48,113 bases of DNA from Paludibacteraceae bacterium. Its GTDB lineage: Bacteria; Bacteroidota; Bacteroidia; Bacteroidales; Paludibacteraceae. The DNA is taken from the NCBI GenBank assembly GCA_017457295.1, contig JAFTHS010000007.1, positions 1-48,113 on the forward strand, in the 5' to 3' direction. Below are positions 15,299-23,241 of this stretch, in pieces. The position numbers and the translations under genes are program-made. The notes beneath the pieces are model-generated. The model was not told the DNA's origin. It saw only the letters and a list, made by a program, of their open reading frames with translations, and did not search any database. Every line of letters starts with the position of its first letter. The stretch's first letter is position 1.

Positions 15299-15493
15299 TT
15301 AAAGGAGAGAGATAGTCAATTCCTCTGCTGCCTCAAAAGCAACTTTACCTTCGCGAGCCAACCAGCCCAATGCGAGGTTCAAGTCATCATTTTTCAATTT
15401 TGTAGCTTTCTTCAAAGCTTTTAGCGTGAGAGCACCACCTTGTAATGCGTTCCAGATCAAACCTGCGTTCTCACCAATTTTACTTGTAATCAT
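15299..15493 (-). CDS. Small winged helix-turn-helix protein
   Basis: 64 residues, MITSKIGENAGLIWNALQGG... . The pattern of three helices (IGENAGLIWNAL, TLKALKKATKL, DDLNLALGWLAREGKV) and a beta wing (KVAFEAAEELTISLL) fits the stand-alone wHTH proteins of Bacteroidota with a LALGWLAREGKV motif. Such proteins are assumed to bind DNA; no target is known. It lies between fabF and asd on the same strand. Confidence 0.75.
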   Translation of the reverse strand: MITSKIGENAGLIWNALQGGALTLKALKKATKLKNDDLNLALGWLAREGKVAFEAAEELTISLL

Positions 15494-15528
15494 AATACCT
15501 TAAAAAATTAAAACAGTTAATATATAAT

Positions 15529-15548
15529 CGGGCAATGCCCGTTTTTTT
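15529..15548 (+). terminator. Plus-strand terminator hairpin without an obvious gene
   Basis: CGGGC AAT GCCCG followed by seven T on the plus strand, in the 5' leader of the minus-strand wHTH gene. No plus-strand gene leads into it. It may stop antisense transcription or act as a leader hairpin of the minus transcript. Confidence 0.6.
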
Positions 15549-15593
15549 CTAATTGCAAACCCAACAATCGTTTTGGTCGATTATGTGGATAGA

Positions 15594-16850
15594 CTATAGG
15601 ATGTTTGGGTTTTTGAATAGCAAACACGCATTATGTCCCCCAAAGCCAAAATTATTGCTCATGGCATATTGGATGGTGCGTGCTTTTGCGTGATTGAATG
15701 TGAAATCAAGTTTATAGTCTATGTTAGGGTCTTTATCGCCCTCTTCGTGATTGATGGTTGGTGTCACCATGCCATGCTGCATCGATAGAATGGATATAAT
15801 GGCTTCTACCGCGCCTGTACCACCCAATATATGCCCCGTCATAGATTTGGATGAGGTGATACTGATATTATAGGCATCTTCACCAAACAAATCTTGAATA
15901 GCTTTCACTTCTGCTATATCGCCAATAGGAGTAGAGGTGCCATGAGCATTGATATAATCCACTTGGCTTGGCAAGATACCAGCTTCGTTGATGGCCAATT
16001 GCATGGCATTCTTTGCTCCAATGCCTTCAGGGTCAGAGGCGGTGAGATGATAGGCATCAGCAGTAAGTCCTATACCTACAAGTTCCGCGTAGATATGTGC
16101 TCCACGTGCTTTAGCATGTTCGTATTCCTCGAGTACAAGCGTTCCAGCCCCTTCGCCCAGCACAAAACCATCTCGTGAAGCGGAGAATGGACGACAAGCT
16201 GTTTGGGGCGAGTCGTTGCGAGTAGATAGTGCATGCAGTGCATTGAATCCGCCAATGCCACAACATTCTATAGCTGCTTCACTGCCTCCTGTCAGAACCA
16301 CATCTGCCAATCCCATGCGTATTTGGTAGCACGCATTGGCAATGGCATGCGAAGAAGAAGAGCATGCGGATGTAGTAGCATAATTCACTCCTTTGAAGCC
16401 ATATCGTATAGCCAACATTCCTGCTGCCATATTAGTGATAATCATAGGAATGAAGAATGGACTATAGCGTGGTGTACCATCGCCTGCGCCAAATTCTCCA
16501 ATATTAGTATCAAGCGTTTTCACTCCTCCCATACCACTACCATAAATGACTCCGCAGCGCAACGGATTTTCTTGCGTGATATGAAGTCCCGCATTGTTGA
16601 TTGCTTCTTCTGCGGATTTTACCGCCAAATGGATATAGCGGTCGTAGCGACGCAATTCTTTAGGGTCAAAAAGATTTGAAACATCCAAATCTTTGACCTC
16701 ACAAGCAAACTGTGTTTTGAATTTGGATGAATCAAAATGCGTGATAGCTCCTGCTCCGCTTTTTCCTGCAATTAGATTAGCCCAACATGTAGTAACATCG
16801 TTTCCCAGCGCAGTTACTAATCCAAGACCTGTGACAACAACTCGTTTCAT
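15594..16850 (-). CDS. fabF: 3-oxoacyl-[acyl-carrier-protein] synthase II
   Basis: 418 residues, the usual KAS II length. Condenses malonyl-ACP with acyl-ACP in fatty-acid elongation. The Cys-His-His triad is visible: Cys163 in TTSACSSSSHAI, His303 in NAHGTSTPIGD, His340 in KSMTGHILGGTGAVE. It ends with the family's NNFGFGGHNA. It lies 71 bp downstream of acpP on the same strand, a classical acpP-fabF operon with a hairpin between the two genes. Confidence 0.96.
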   Translation of the reverse strand: MKRVVVTGLGLVTALGNDVTTCWANLIAGKSGAGAITHFDSSKFKTQFACEVKDLDVSNLFDPKELRRYDRYIHLAVKSAEEAINNAGLHITQENPLRCGVIYGSGMGGVKTLDTNIGEFGAGDGTPRYSPFFIPMIITNMAAGMLAIRYGFKGVNYATTSACSSSSHAIANACYQIRMGLADVVLTGGSEAAIECCGIGGFNALHALSTRNDSPQTACRPFSASRDGFVLGEGAGTLVLEEYEHAKARGAHIYAELVGIGLTADAYHLTASDPEGIGAKNAMQLAINEAGILPSQVDYINAHGTSTPIGDIAEVKAIQDLFGEDAYNISITSSKSMTGHILGGTGAVEAIISILSMQHGMVTPTINHEEGDKDPNIDYKLDFTFNHAKARTIQYAMSNNFGFGGHNACLLFKNPNIL

Positions 16851-16865
16851 GTCATATCAAACAAC

Positions 16866-16897
16866 GGCGAGTCCACGGATTATTCCGCAAACTCGCC
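16866..16897 (-). other. Hairpin between acpP and fabF (partial terminator or processing site)
   Basis: GGCGAGT / ACTCGCC with an inner CGGA / TCCG helix, and only a short T-rich stretch (GTTGTTTG) after it on the minus strand. It is placed to let acpP mRNA accumulate above fabF mRNA. Confidence 0.6.
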
Positions 16898-16921
16898 TGT
16901 TAAATGAATTGGATAGGCGTA

Positions 16922-17158
16922 TTAAGCCTGAAGTTTCTCAATGTAATCAATAACGTCCTTAACAGTGTTGATCTTTTGAGTATCTTCGTCTGGAATAGAG
17001 ATACCAAATTCTTTCTCAAACTCCATAATCAACTCAACTGTGTCCAAAGAGTCTGCGTTGAGATCAGCTGTAAAACTAGCATCGGGAGTAACTTGTGATT
17101 CTTCTACACCGAGTTTATCTACGATAATAGCTTTCACTTTTGCTTCCATTTCTGTCAT
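16922..17158 (-). CDS. acpP: Acyl carrier protein
   Basis: 78 residues, acidic, four-helix ACP. The phosphopantetheine attachment site is Ser37 in [19 protein letters not shown]. Carries growing acyl chains for FabF and other enzymes. The start at 17158 (MTEMEAK) is taken; Met4 (MEAKVK) is an alternative. Promoter about 75-105 bp upstream; first gene of the acpP-fabF unit. Confidence 0.96.
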   Translation of the reverse strand: MTEMEAKVKAIIVDKLGVEESQVTPDASFTADLNADSLDTVELIMEFEKEFGISIPDEDTQKINTVKDVIDYIEKLQA

Positions 17159-17231
17159 AATACAATAATTTTTTTGTTATTAATATAGTATATTTTTTAA
17201 TTTTTTCTTTCAATTAAACCCAAATCGACTG

Positions 17232-17263
17232 CAAAGTAACAACTTTTTTTTGGAATTTACAAA
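17232..17263 (-). promoter_or_regulatory. Promoter of acpP-fabF
   Basis: Minus strand: TTTG (17260-17263), 20 bp spacer, TTACTTTG (17232-17239), one base off TAnnTTTG. It lies in an AT-rich leader region. Confidence 0.65.
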
Positions 17264-17284
17264 TTTTCTTGCAAAAATGTGTTA

Positions 17285-18133
17285 TTATTTGTTCATTTTG
17301 ACCATTATTTTGCCAATTCTTGCCCCAGATTTGCCCATTTGTGCCAAAAATACGGAGTCTCCTTGTAGATTTTCAACTTTGTAGTTGGTAACCACTTTAT
17401 GGGTATGCGCACCGATGATGATGTCTATGTCGGCTGTCGCTTTTGCTATTTGTTCATCGGATGCATATTGGTCGTTTTCGAATGTACCAATGTGGCTCAA
17501 ACATATCACAAGGTCGCAATGATGTTTTTGCTTGAGCAACGAAGCAACTTCTTGTGCAACAGGAATGGGCTCAAGGTACTTCACGGGCTCGAAATTCTTA
17601 TCCGCAATCAATCCTCTTGGATTGACTCCTAATCCGAAAACGCCAACCTTCATGCCTGCACGACGAAGAATAGTGTAGGGCTTTACAATTCCTTCCAACG
17701 GTGTGTTTCTTACATCATAATTGGCACTCACAACTGCGAATTGTGCATTCTGCAGTATGGCAGCAAGGGTGTCTATTCCATTATCGAACTCATGATTTCC
17801 TAGCGTGATAGCATCATATCCCATGCGATTGAGTGCATCTACTTCCACGCGACCATGATAGAAGTTGAAATATGGAGTACCTTGGCTAAAATCACCTGCG
17901 TCTAATAGTAAAAGATCTGGATTGATGTTGCGTTCTTGTGCAATGTATCCCATTCGTCTAGCATATCCTGCACAGTCACCATCGCGTTTGCCTGTTGGGA
18001 GTGGCTCTAATTGCGAATGGGTGTCGTTTGTATGTAAAATTTCAATTGTTCGCACCTTCTCGCCACATGCCGTAAATAATAGGCACAACGCACAGAGAAT
18101 AAGTGATTTAGAAGCGTTTTTGAATTTCATCAT
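17285..18133 (-). CDS. Lipoprotein metallophosphatase (5'-nucleotidase N-terminal domain, UshA-like)
   Basis: 282 residues. Lipoprotein signal with lipobox LFTAC (Cys23). Metallophosphatase motifs: HTNDTH (34-39), DAGDFSQGT (78-86), GNHEFDNG (112-119), SHIG near 214, GAHTHKV near 242, i.e. the full dinuclear metal site. UshA-type enzymes have a second, C-terminal substrate-binding domain; here the protein ends after the first domain and no separate partner gene lies next to it. Anchored in the outer or inner membrane, facing the periplasm. The start overlaps the mutL end by 26 bp (23 bp if Met2 is used), so translation is probably coupled. Confidence 0.85.
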   Translation of the reverse strand: MMKFKNASKSLILCALCLLFTACGEKVRTIEILHTNDTHSQLEPLPTGKRDGDCAGYARRMGYIAQERNINPDLLLLDAGDFSQGTPYFNFYHGRVEVDALNRMGYDAITLGNHEFDNGIDTLAAILQNAQFAVVSANYDVRNTPLEGIVKPYTILRRAGMKVGVFGLGVNPRGLIADKNFEPVKYLEPIPVAQEVASLLKQKHHCDLVICLSHIGTFENDQYASDEQIAKATADIDIIIGAHTHKVVTNYKVENLQGDSVFLAQMGKSGARIGKIMVKMNK

Positions 18134-19895
18134 TAGTTATAATTGTAATAATAGTTTGACCATTATTCAGAAAGCGTGATGGATGTTGTTCTTCCAGTCG
18201 TGAAAGCAGATCGCGCATTTCTATTTCGCTCAATGTTTTGCCTAAAGGTATGGCCATTTTGTCGGCAAGTGTCAATGCCATGTTTTCTTGCCACTGTTGA
18301 GTAGCAGTTCCTCCAGTATCTTGCACTTGATGAATAATCTGCAAGAGGGTTTCTGAAGGGTTGTTTGTTCCTAATTGCATAGGAACGGCATTTATACTAT
18401 AGGAATTAGGCGAAAATTGGTCTAAATCAAACCCTAGTACCTGTAATTCGACTTGCATATCCTGCAATGTCTGCATGTCATTGTTAGAAAGATCTAAAAT
18501 TTCAGGAAATAGCAATGTTTGCGATATGCTTTGTTGATTTTTGAGTTGTTGCAGTAATTCCTTATATAAAATAGCAGTATGTGCTCGATGTTGATGTATG
18601 AGCATAATACCATTATCTGTAGGTACTACAATATATTTATTCTGCCATTGAAGGATAGGAGTGTTGTCGTTTGATAGTGCGAATGTGGGTGATTCTTTAT
18701 TTGAATATACATTCGCAGGTTGGTCATACAAACCCATCCAATCTTTTGGAAGTGATTGAGCTGTGTGTGTATTGTTTTTTTTGAATGGGTTGTATGTAGG
18801 ATCCACTTTCAGGTGTGGAGCGGTAATGCTAATGGGTGCAGATGTTGGTTGTGGCATCTCTATACGAGTCTCTGAAGCAAAATCCAGCGATGGGGCTACA
18901 TTAAATTTACCAAGTGCCTCACGTACTGTTGCCAAAAGAATCTGGAAGATGGCTTGCTCATCTGCAAATTTGATTTCGGTCTTGGTAGGATGGATATTAA
19001 CATCTATAGCATCTGGTGCAATCTCAAAGTAGATGAAATAGGATGGGCTATACTCTGAAGCCAGTAGTCCAGAATACGCCGTCATCAGTGCTTTATGGAA
19101 ATATGGATGGCGCATATAACGTCCATTCACGAACATATATTGTTGGCTATTCTTGTTGGCTGCTTCTGGCTTGCCTACAAAGCCGTAGATATTCACTAGT
19201 TCGGTGTTTGTTTGGATATCTACTAATTGGCTTGTAAATGGTTTGGAGGAATGTCCAAATACGGCTTCTATTCGCTGTTTAGCGCTACAGATAGGAAGTT
19301 CGGATATAATCTCATCGTTGTTGATAAACGTGAATTGCACTTGAGGATTTACCAATACGATTCGATTGTATTCTGCAATCAGGTTTCTTAGTTCGGTTTG
19401 GTCAGTTTTGAGGAATTTTCTACGTGCAGGTACATTATAGAAAAGGTTTTTCACGCGCATGTTTGTACCTACAGGGCATTGTGTCATTTCTTGTGTAATA
19501 ACCTCTGAACCTGCAATTTCGAGTCTTGTACCGATTTCATCTTCGAGTCTTCGGGTGGTTACTTCCACATGTGCTACTGCGCAGATACTAGCCAGGGCTT
19601 CTCCTCTAAAGCCCATAGTGTGCAGTTCAAACAGGTCAGCTGCTTGTTGTATTTTAGATGTTGCATGACGTTCAAAAGCCATGCGTGCATCCGTTGGACT
19701 CATTCCTTTCCCGTTATCAATCACCTGCAATAGTGTTCTACCTCCATCCCTAACTAGCACTTTGATGTGTGTTGCTCCTGCGTCAAGTGAGTTTTCTACC
19801 AACTCTTTTAGGCATGAAGCAGGTCGCTGAATCACCTCACCAGCAGCAATTTGGTTGGCGACACTATCGGGCAATAGGTGAATGATATCGGTCAT
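18108..19895 (-). CDS. mutL: DNA mismatch repair protein MutL
   Basis: 595 residues from the ATG at 19895, which overlaps the upstream stop as ATGA and gives the normal MutL start MTDIIHLLPDSVANQIAAGE; a longer in-frame start at 19943 is rejected. GHKL ATPase motifs: Glu34-Asn35 in ELVENSLDAGA, DNGKGM, MGFRGEALASI, and PARRKFLK. The C-terminal dimerisation domain covers about 400-595. The site that reads DQHAxxExxxxE in nicking MutLs is IHQHRAHTAILYK here, and the CPHGRP site appears as HPSRFLNNG, so endonuclease activity is doubtful. It coordinates MutS recognition with strand excision. Confidence 0.94.
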   Translation of the reverse strand: MTDIIHLLPDSVANQIAAGEVIQRPASCLKELVENSLDAGATHIKVLVRDGGRTLLQVIDNGKGMSPTDARMAFERHATSKIQQAADLFELHTMGFRGEALASICAVAHVEVTTRRLEDEIGTRLEIAGSEVITQEMTQCPVGTNMRVKNLFYNVPARRKFLKTDQTELRNLIAEYNRIVLVNPQVQFTFINNDEIISELPICSAKQRIEAVFGHSSKPFTSQLVDIQTNTELVNIYGFVGKPEAANKNSQQYMFVNGRYMRHPYFHKALMTAYSGLLASEYSPSYFIYFEIAPDAIDVNIHPTKTEIKFADEQAIFQILLATVREALGKFNVAPSLDFASETRIEMPQPTSAPISITAPHLKVDPTYNPFKKNNTHTAQSLPKDWMGLYDQPANVYSNKESPTFALSNDNTPILQWQNKYIVVPTDNGIMLIHQHRAHTAILYKELLQQLKNQQSISQTLLFPEILDLSNNDMQTLQDMQVELQVLGFDLDQFSPNSYSINAVPMQLGTNNPSETLLQIIHQVQDTGGTATQQWQENMALTLADKMAIPLGKTLSEIEMRDLLSRLEEQHPSRFLNNGQTIITIITNDEIQKRF

Positions 19896-20131
19896 AGGAA
19901 ATAGTAGAAGACAATGATCAGTAAACCCAGCAACGCAATCCAAAATCCGAGTTTAGATTTACGTTGATTGCTGTTTTTGCGTTTGTATGTATTGGCTTCA
20001 TGTGCCTCGCGGAATGAACCACGATGAAGACGCGCAAGCTTATCCTTGCGCGCCTCCTTTTCTTTATCATAGTAAATGGGGCGATAGTCCCACTCACGTG
20101 GTTTCGGTACTTTTGGAAAAAGTATTGACAT
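19892..20131 (-). CDS. Small basic protein with C-terminal membrane anchor
   Basis: 79 residues. Residues 1-60 are polar and highly basic (KEKEARKDKLARLHRGSFREAHEANTYKRKN); one membrane helix follows at about 62-78 (GFWIALLGLLIIVFYYFL). Tail-anchored layout. Not recognised beyond its likely presence upstream of mutL in relatives. It overlaps the upstream lipoprotein gene by 1 bp and mutL by 4 bp, so it is translated in one coupled operon. Confidence 0.75.
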   Translation of the reverse strand: MSILFPKVPKPREWDYRPIYYDKEKEARKDKLARLHRGSFREAHEANTYKRKNSNQRKSKLGFWIALLGLLIIVFYYFL

Positions 20132-21810
20132 TATTTAACGATAGCTTGGAACTGAGCATCTTCTTTGTACTTAGCAAATTCGATGTCAGTTTGTGCTGTA
20201 GCTTTCAGTTGAGCATCGCGCTCAATAGCTACTTTGAGGTTGCTGTAAACAGCATCGCGATCGTTGGTGCGTGAAGCCACGATTGCTGCCAAGTAAGCGG
20301 TAGTAGCATTTGGTTGAGCCACTTTAGCCAATGTTTGGCGAGCTGCAGCGTAGTCCTCGTTCAAGATTTGTTGAACAGCAGCATTGTTGCTTGGAACGTC
20401 GCCATAAGCGTTCTTAGCTGCAGCGTAGTCACCCTTCATAGTGTAGAGTGTACCCATAGCGGCATTGAGGTTACCCTCTGTGCCAGCTGCTTTGCCAAGG
20501 TGTTGCTCTGCTTGCGCCAAGTCGTTCTCAGCCATTGCTGCAATACCTGCGTTGTAGTTTACGTCTGCATTAGTTGGCTCAAGTTGCAATGCTTTAGCAA
20601 AGCTACGACGAGCTTCTGCTACGTTGCCTTGAGCGAAGTAAACCATACCCATATTGTTGTATGCGCGATATTCGTTAGGGAAGAGTTCTGCTACTTTCTT
20701 GTAGATAGCCAATTTCTCGTTAGCGTCTGCGGTCAAGGTAGCAGCATACAATGCTTCTTCTACGTGGAGAGCAGCTGGGTTGTTCTTCATCAGTTCAGCA
20801 ATCTCCTCATCTGATTTACCAATCAAGTCGGTAGTCAAGATCAAACGGCTACGACGCAACTCTGGCAATACCTCTTCTGCGATAGTTTTGTAAACTGCGC
20901 TCAAGTTCTTGATTTGTGCCTCGCGCTCTTCTGGGTCTGTGTACATGCTGAGTACGCGGAGAACCAACTCTTTATCTTGGATATTGCTTGCTTCCATAGC
21001 TTTTTGGAAACCTGCCCAGTCCTCTGCGGTTACGTTTGACTCGATTGCGGTGTTCACTTTAGCACGTTTCAGTTGTTTTTGCAAGTATTTTTGTGCTTTT
21101 TCTTGACGAGCGTTAGCCAATTTCTCGTTCAAATCTGACTCGCCATCTGGAGATGCATAACCTGCCACCTCAAGTTTATTGATTGCTTTGTTTGCTGTGG
21201 TGTCTGCGCTCTTGATTGCTGCGTGCAAGTCTTTCATCTCTTGAGACTTCAACTCTGAGTTACGCAAGGTAGATTGTTGAATCAAGAAGTGGATATCTGC
21301 TTCTTGCATCTCTTGGATGATACGTTGGAATTTGTCAGCAGTGATTTGAGGTTTTACGTCCTCTGCCTTTGCCAATTTTGCGGTAGCCATACAGCCGTCA
21401 GCAATCTTCACTTCTGGAATCTCAACGGTCTTGTTGCCATTGGTAGCTGTAAATCGCAAATAGAGTTCAGACTTTGCCATTGCTGGTACATAGTCGAATG
21501 TAGCAGTTTGTTTGTACTTGCCACCTGCCTTGTAAGATACTTTCTTGCCGTTCTCTTTTGCGCTCTCACCTACATATACAATAGGTTTGCCTACTGCCTC
21601 ACCGCCTTCATACTTCAATACTGGAGTGATGGTCAATACTGCTTTCTTAGAGAATTTCTTTACAGGGAAGGTACCTGTAATATCAGCCGTAATTTGATCG
21701 CCAACCACGGTCAATGGGCTTGGGTTTACTTTCACTTGCTCTGGTTGAACCGCAGTTCCGCAAGCTGTCAGCACTACTAGGGCTGAAACAAAGAATAATA
21801 ATTTTTTCAT
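20131..21810 (-). CDS. Lipoprotein with OmpA-like and tetratricopeptide repeat domains
   Basis: 559 residues from Met at 21810 (MKKLLFFVSALVVLTACG, lipobox Cys17); a longer frame would start upstream in the leader. Residues 20-135 are beta-rich. About 180-295 contains an OmpA/MotB-like pattern (LEVAGYASPDGESDLNEKLANARQEKAQKYL), the part that usually contacts peptidoglycan. About 345-530 holds several TPRs (NEYRAYNNMGMVYFAQGN, NADVNYNAGIAAMAEND). Likely an envelope scaffold between outer membrane and cell wall. It heads the operon with the small membrane protein, mutL and metallophosphatase; the strong promoter suggests high expression. Confidence 0.85.
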   Translation of the reverse strand: MKKLLFFVSALVVLTACGTAVQPEQVKVNPSPLTVVGDQITADITGTFPVKKFSKKAVLTITPVLKYEGGEAVGKPIVYVGESAKENGKKVSYKAGGKYKQTATFDYVPAMAKSELYLRFTATNGNKTVEIPEVKIADGCMATAKLAKAEDVKPQITADKFQRIIQEMQEADIHFLIQQSTLRNSELKSQEMKDLHAAIKSADTTANKAINKLEVAGYASPDGESDLNEKLANARQEKAQKYLQKQLKRAKVNTAIESNVTAEDWAGFQKAMEASNIQDKELVLRVLSMYTDPEEREAQIKNLSAVYKTIAEEVLPELRRSRLILTTDLIGKSDEEIAELMKNNPAALHVEEALYAATLTADANEKLAIYKKVAELFPNEYRAYNNMGMVYFAQGNVAEARRSFAKALQLEPTNADVNYNAGIAAMAENDLAQAEQHLGKAAGTEGNLNAAMGTLYTMKGDYAAAKNAYGDVPSNNAAVQQILNEDYAAARQTLAKVAQPNATTAYLAAIVASRTNDRDAVYSNLKVAIERDAQLKATAQTDIEFAKYKEDAQFQAIVK

Positions 21811-21889
21811 ACTTTTATTTATTTTGATTTTGTTTGTTACTTTCTGCTCTCTTAGCAAAAATCGTGCAATAGGCACACTATATCGGGTG

Positions 21890-21921
21890 CAAAGGTACTA
21901 AAATATTTGCAAACCACCAAA
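21890..21921 (-). promoter_or_regulatory. Promoter of the OmpA/TPR lipoprotein operon
   Basis: Minus strand: TTTG (21918-21921), 20 bp spacer, TACCTTTG (21890-21897). Divergent from the promoter at 21970. Confidence 0.85.
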
Positions 21922-21969
21922 TTTATGCGTTTTTTTTGCGTTTTTTTCGTGTTTTTCAACTTTTATTTG

Positions 21970-21977
21970 TATCTTTG
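21970..21977 (+). promoter_or_regulatory. -7 box of the lipoprotein gene at 22017
   Basis: TATCTTTG 39 bp before the start codon; a clear -33 box is not seen at 20 bp. Confidence 0.7.
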
Positions 21978-22016
21978 CAGCGTTTTTCGGGCATAAATGC
22001 CGAGAAATGACTGAAA

Positions 22017-22832
22017 ATGAAAGGCAAATACATTATTTTATTCTTGTTAGCATCCGTGTTGTTTTCGTGCGGACCTTCCGATGATGAACGCGCGCAACTG
22101 TTGGTGGATGAAGCCCGTCTGATGGTCGAGGACGGACAGTGGAGAAACGCTCGTTTCCTCTTGGACTCTGTGCATGCTACCTATCCGAAGGAGGTAGCCA
22201 AACGACGTTTGGCAAAAGCACTTGAGGATAGCATCGTTTATCTTGAGGCGCAAGCTACTTTGCAGTACGCTGATACCATGCTGCCGCCACTGTTAGAGCA
22301 GGCGGATAAATTGCTCAAGCAGTTCCGCTATGAGAAAAACGACAACTACGAGGACTATGGCCGCTATGTGCATCGTCTTCTGAATACAGGCAGCAACACT
22401 TCGCGCAATTTCCTGCAAGCATACGTTCGAGATGACCGCCAAACGATTGTCAAAAGCTACTATTTTGGCTCCCGCAACGTGGGTCAAACTGCCATTATCC
22501 TATCTGCGGCTGGTGAGGAAGCGCGCTTTTCGGGAAGCAATCATGCTTTCGAGATGGAAGGTTGGCACGAAGTCATGACTATGGAAGACGAATCTGCTTT
22601 GCGTTTGCTCAACTTCATCAGTTCTCATATGTCCGATCGTTTGCGTGTAGGTGGCGAGGGTTCAAAGCCAAACAACACGTGGGTGTATTATCTTAATGAC
22701 AAAGAAAAAGAGGCATTATCCCAAACCTATCAACTCGGTTGGCTGATGAAAGATATTCGCCGTTTAGAGCAAATGTCAAACGTTGCAAATGCTCAAATCG
22801 CCCGATTTCAACGGAAAAATAGCGCACAATAA
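22017..22832 (+). CDS. Helical lipoprotein of unknown function
   Basis: 271 residues. Signal MKGKYIILFLLASVLFSCG with lipobox LFSC (Cys18). Residues 22-110 are predicted helical (ARLMVEDGQWRNARFLLDSV, LPPLLEQADKLLKQF) and look like a TPR-like or coiled-coil pair. A beta-rich part around 130-190 (SYYFGSRNVGQTAIILSAAGEEARF) and a final helix follow. I do not recognise the family; proteins of this shape recur in Bacteroidales. It has its own promoter and terminator, so it is monocistronic and divergent from the OmpA/TPR lipoprotein. Confidence 0.8.
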   Translation: MKGKYIILFLLASVLFSCGPSDDERAQLLVDEARLMVEDGQWRNARFLLDSVHATYPKEVAKRRLAKALEDSIVYLEAQATLQYADTMLPPLLEQADKLLKQFRYEKNDNYEDYGRYVHRLLNTGSNTSRNFLQAYVRDDRQTIVKSYYFGSRNVGQTAIILSAAGEEARFSGSNHAFEMEGWHEVMTMEDESALRLLNFISSHMSDRLRVGGEGSKPNNTWVYYLNDKEKEALSQTYQLGWLMKDIRRLEQMSNVANAQIARFQRKNSAQ

Positions 22833-22910
22833 TTGTTCTGTGCTTTTCCTTTCGATGCTTCTCTATTGCGCTCAAAATCCCGCTTGATTATCCAATCAAC
22901 GCATTGTTCA

Positions 22911-22952
22911 ACGCCCCACTCGAAGTTGCTTCAACTTTTGGTGGGGTGTTTT
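22911..22952 (+). terminator. Rho-independent terminator
   Basis: CGCCCCAC / GTGGGGTG outer stem and AAGTTG / CAACTT inner stem, then four T. Confidence 0.8.
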
Positions 22953-23013
22953 AATTGTCGAGAATATACTCCCTCTATCATTGTCTTTTTTTTGTCCTAC
23001 CTTTATGCTTCCG

Positions 23014-23079
23014 TTAATTAGTGATTAATTAGTGATTAGTTAGTGATTAATTAGTGATTGATTAGTGATTAGTTAGTGA
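23014..23079. repeat. Tandem repeat, period 11 bp, six units
   Basis: Units of TTAATTAGTGA: three exact copies (starting 23014, 23025, 23047) and three that differ at one or two bases, TTAGTTAGTGA or TTGATTAGTGA (23036, 23058, 23069). The cleanest of the five arrays. It lies between a terminator and the holB promoter. The rest of the 409-bp gap (22833-23241) has no gene. Confidence 0.95.
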
Positions 23080-23147
23080 TTGTTCTACCTTCAACCTAAC
23101 AAAATCGTTGTTTCGTGCCATTGTTTCCCTGATTTTATGCTTTTTTC

Positions 23148-23178
23148 TTGCGTATTTGCAAAAAAAATAGTATCTTTG
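23148..23178 (+). promoter_or_regulatory. Promoter of the holB-ricT-gldH-trmB-mrp-MATE unit
   Basis: TTG at 23148-23150, 20 bp spacer, TATCTTTG at 23171-23178; start codon at 23242. Confidence 0.75.
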
Positions 23179-23241
23179 CAGGCTAAACTGTGGAGATATG
23201 CGTTTCTCACAACCAAAGCACATAAACAACGATAATAAAAA

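Noticed and set aside
19896-19943. Longer N-terminus for MutL (start at 19943)
   Set aside because: The extra 16 residues precede the universal MutL start, and the ATG at 19895 overlaps the upstream stop codon.
23014-23079. CRISPR-like reading of the 11-bp arrays
   Set aside because: There are no spacers, the units are too short, and no cas genes are present.
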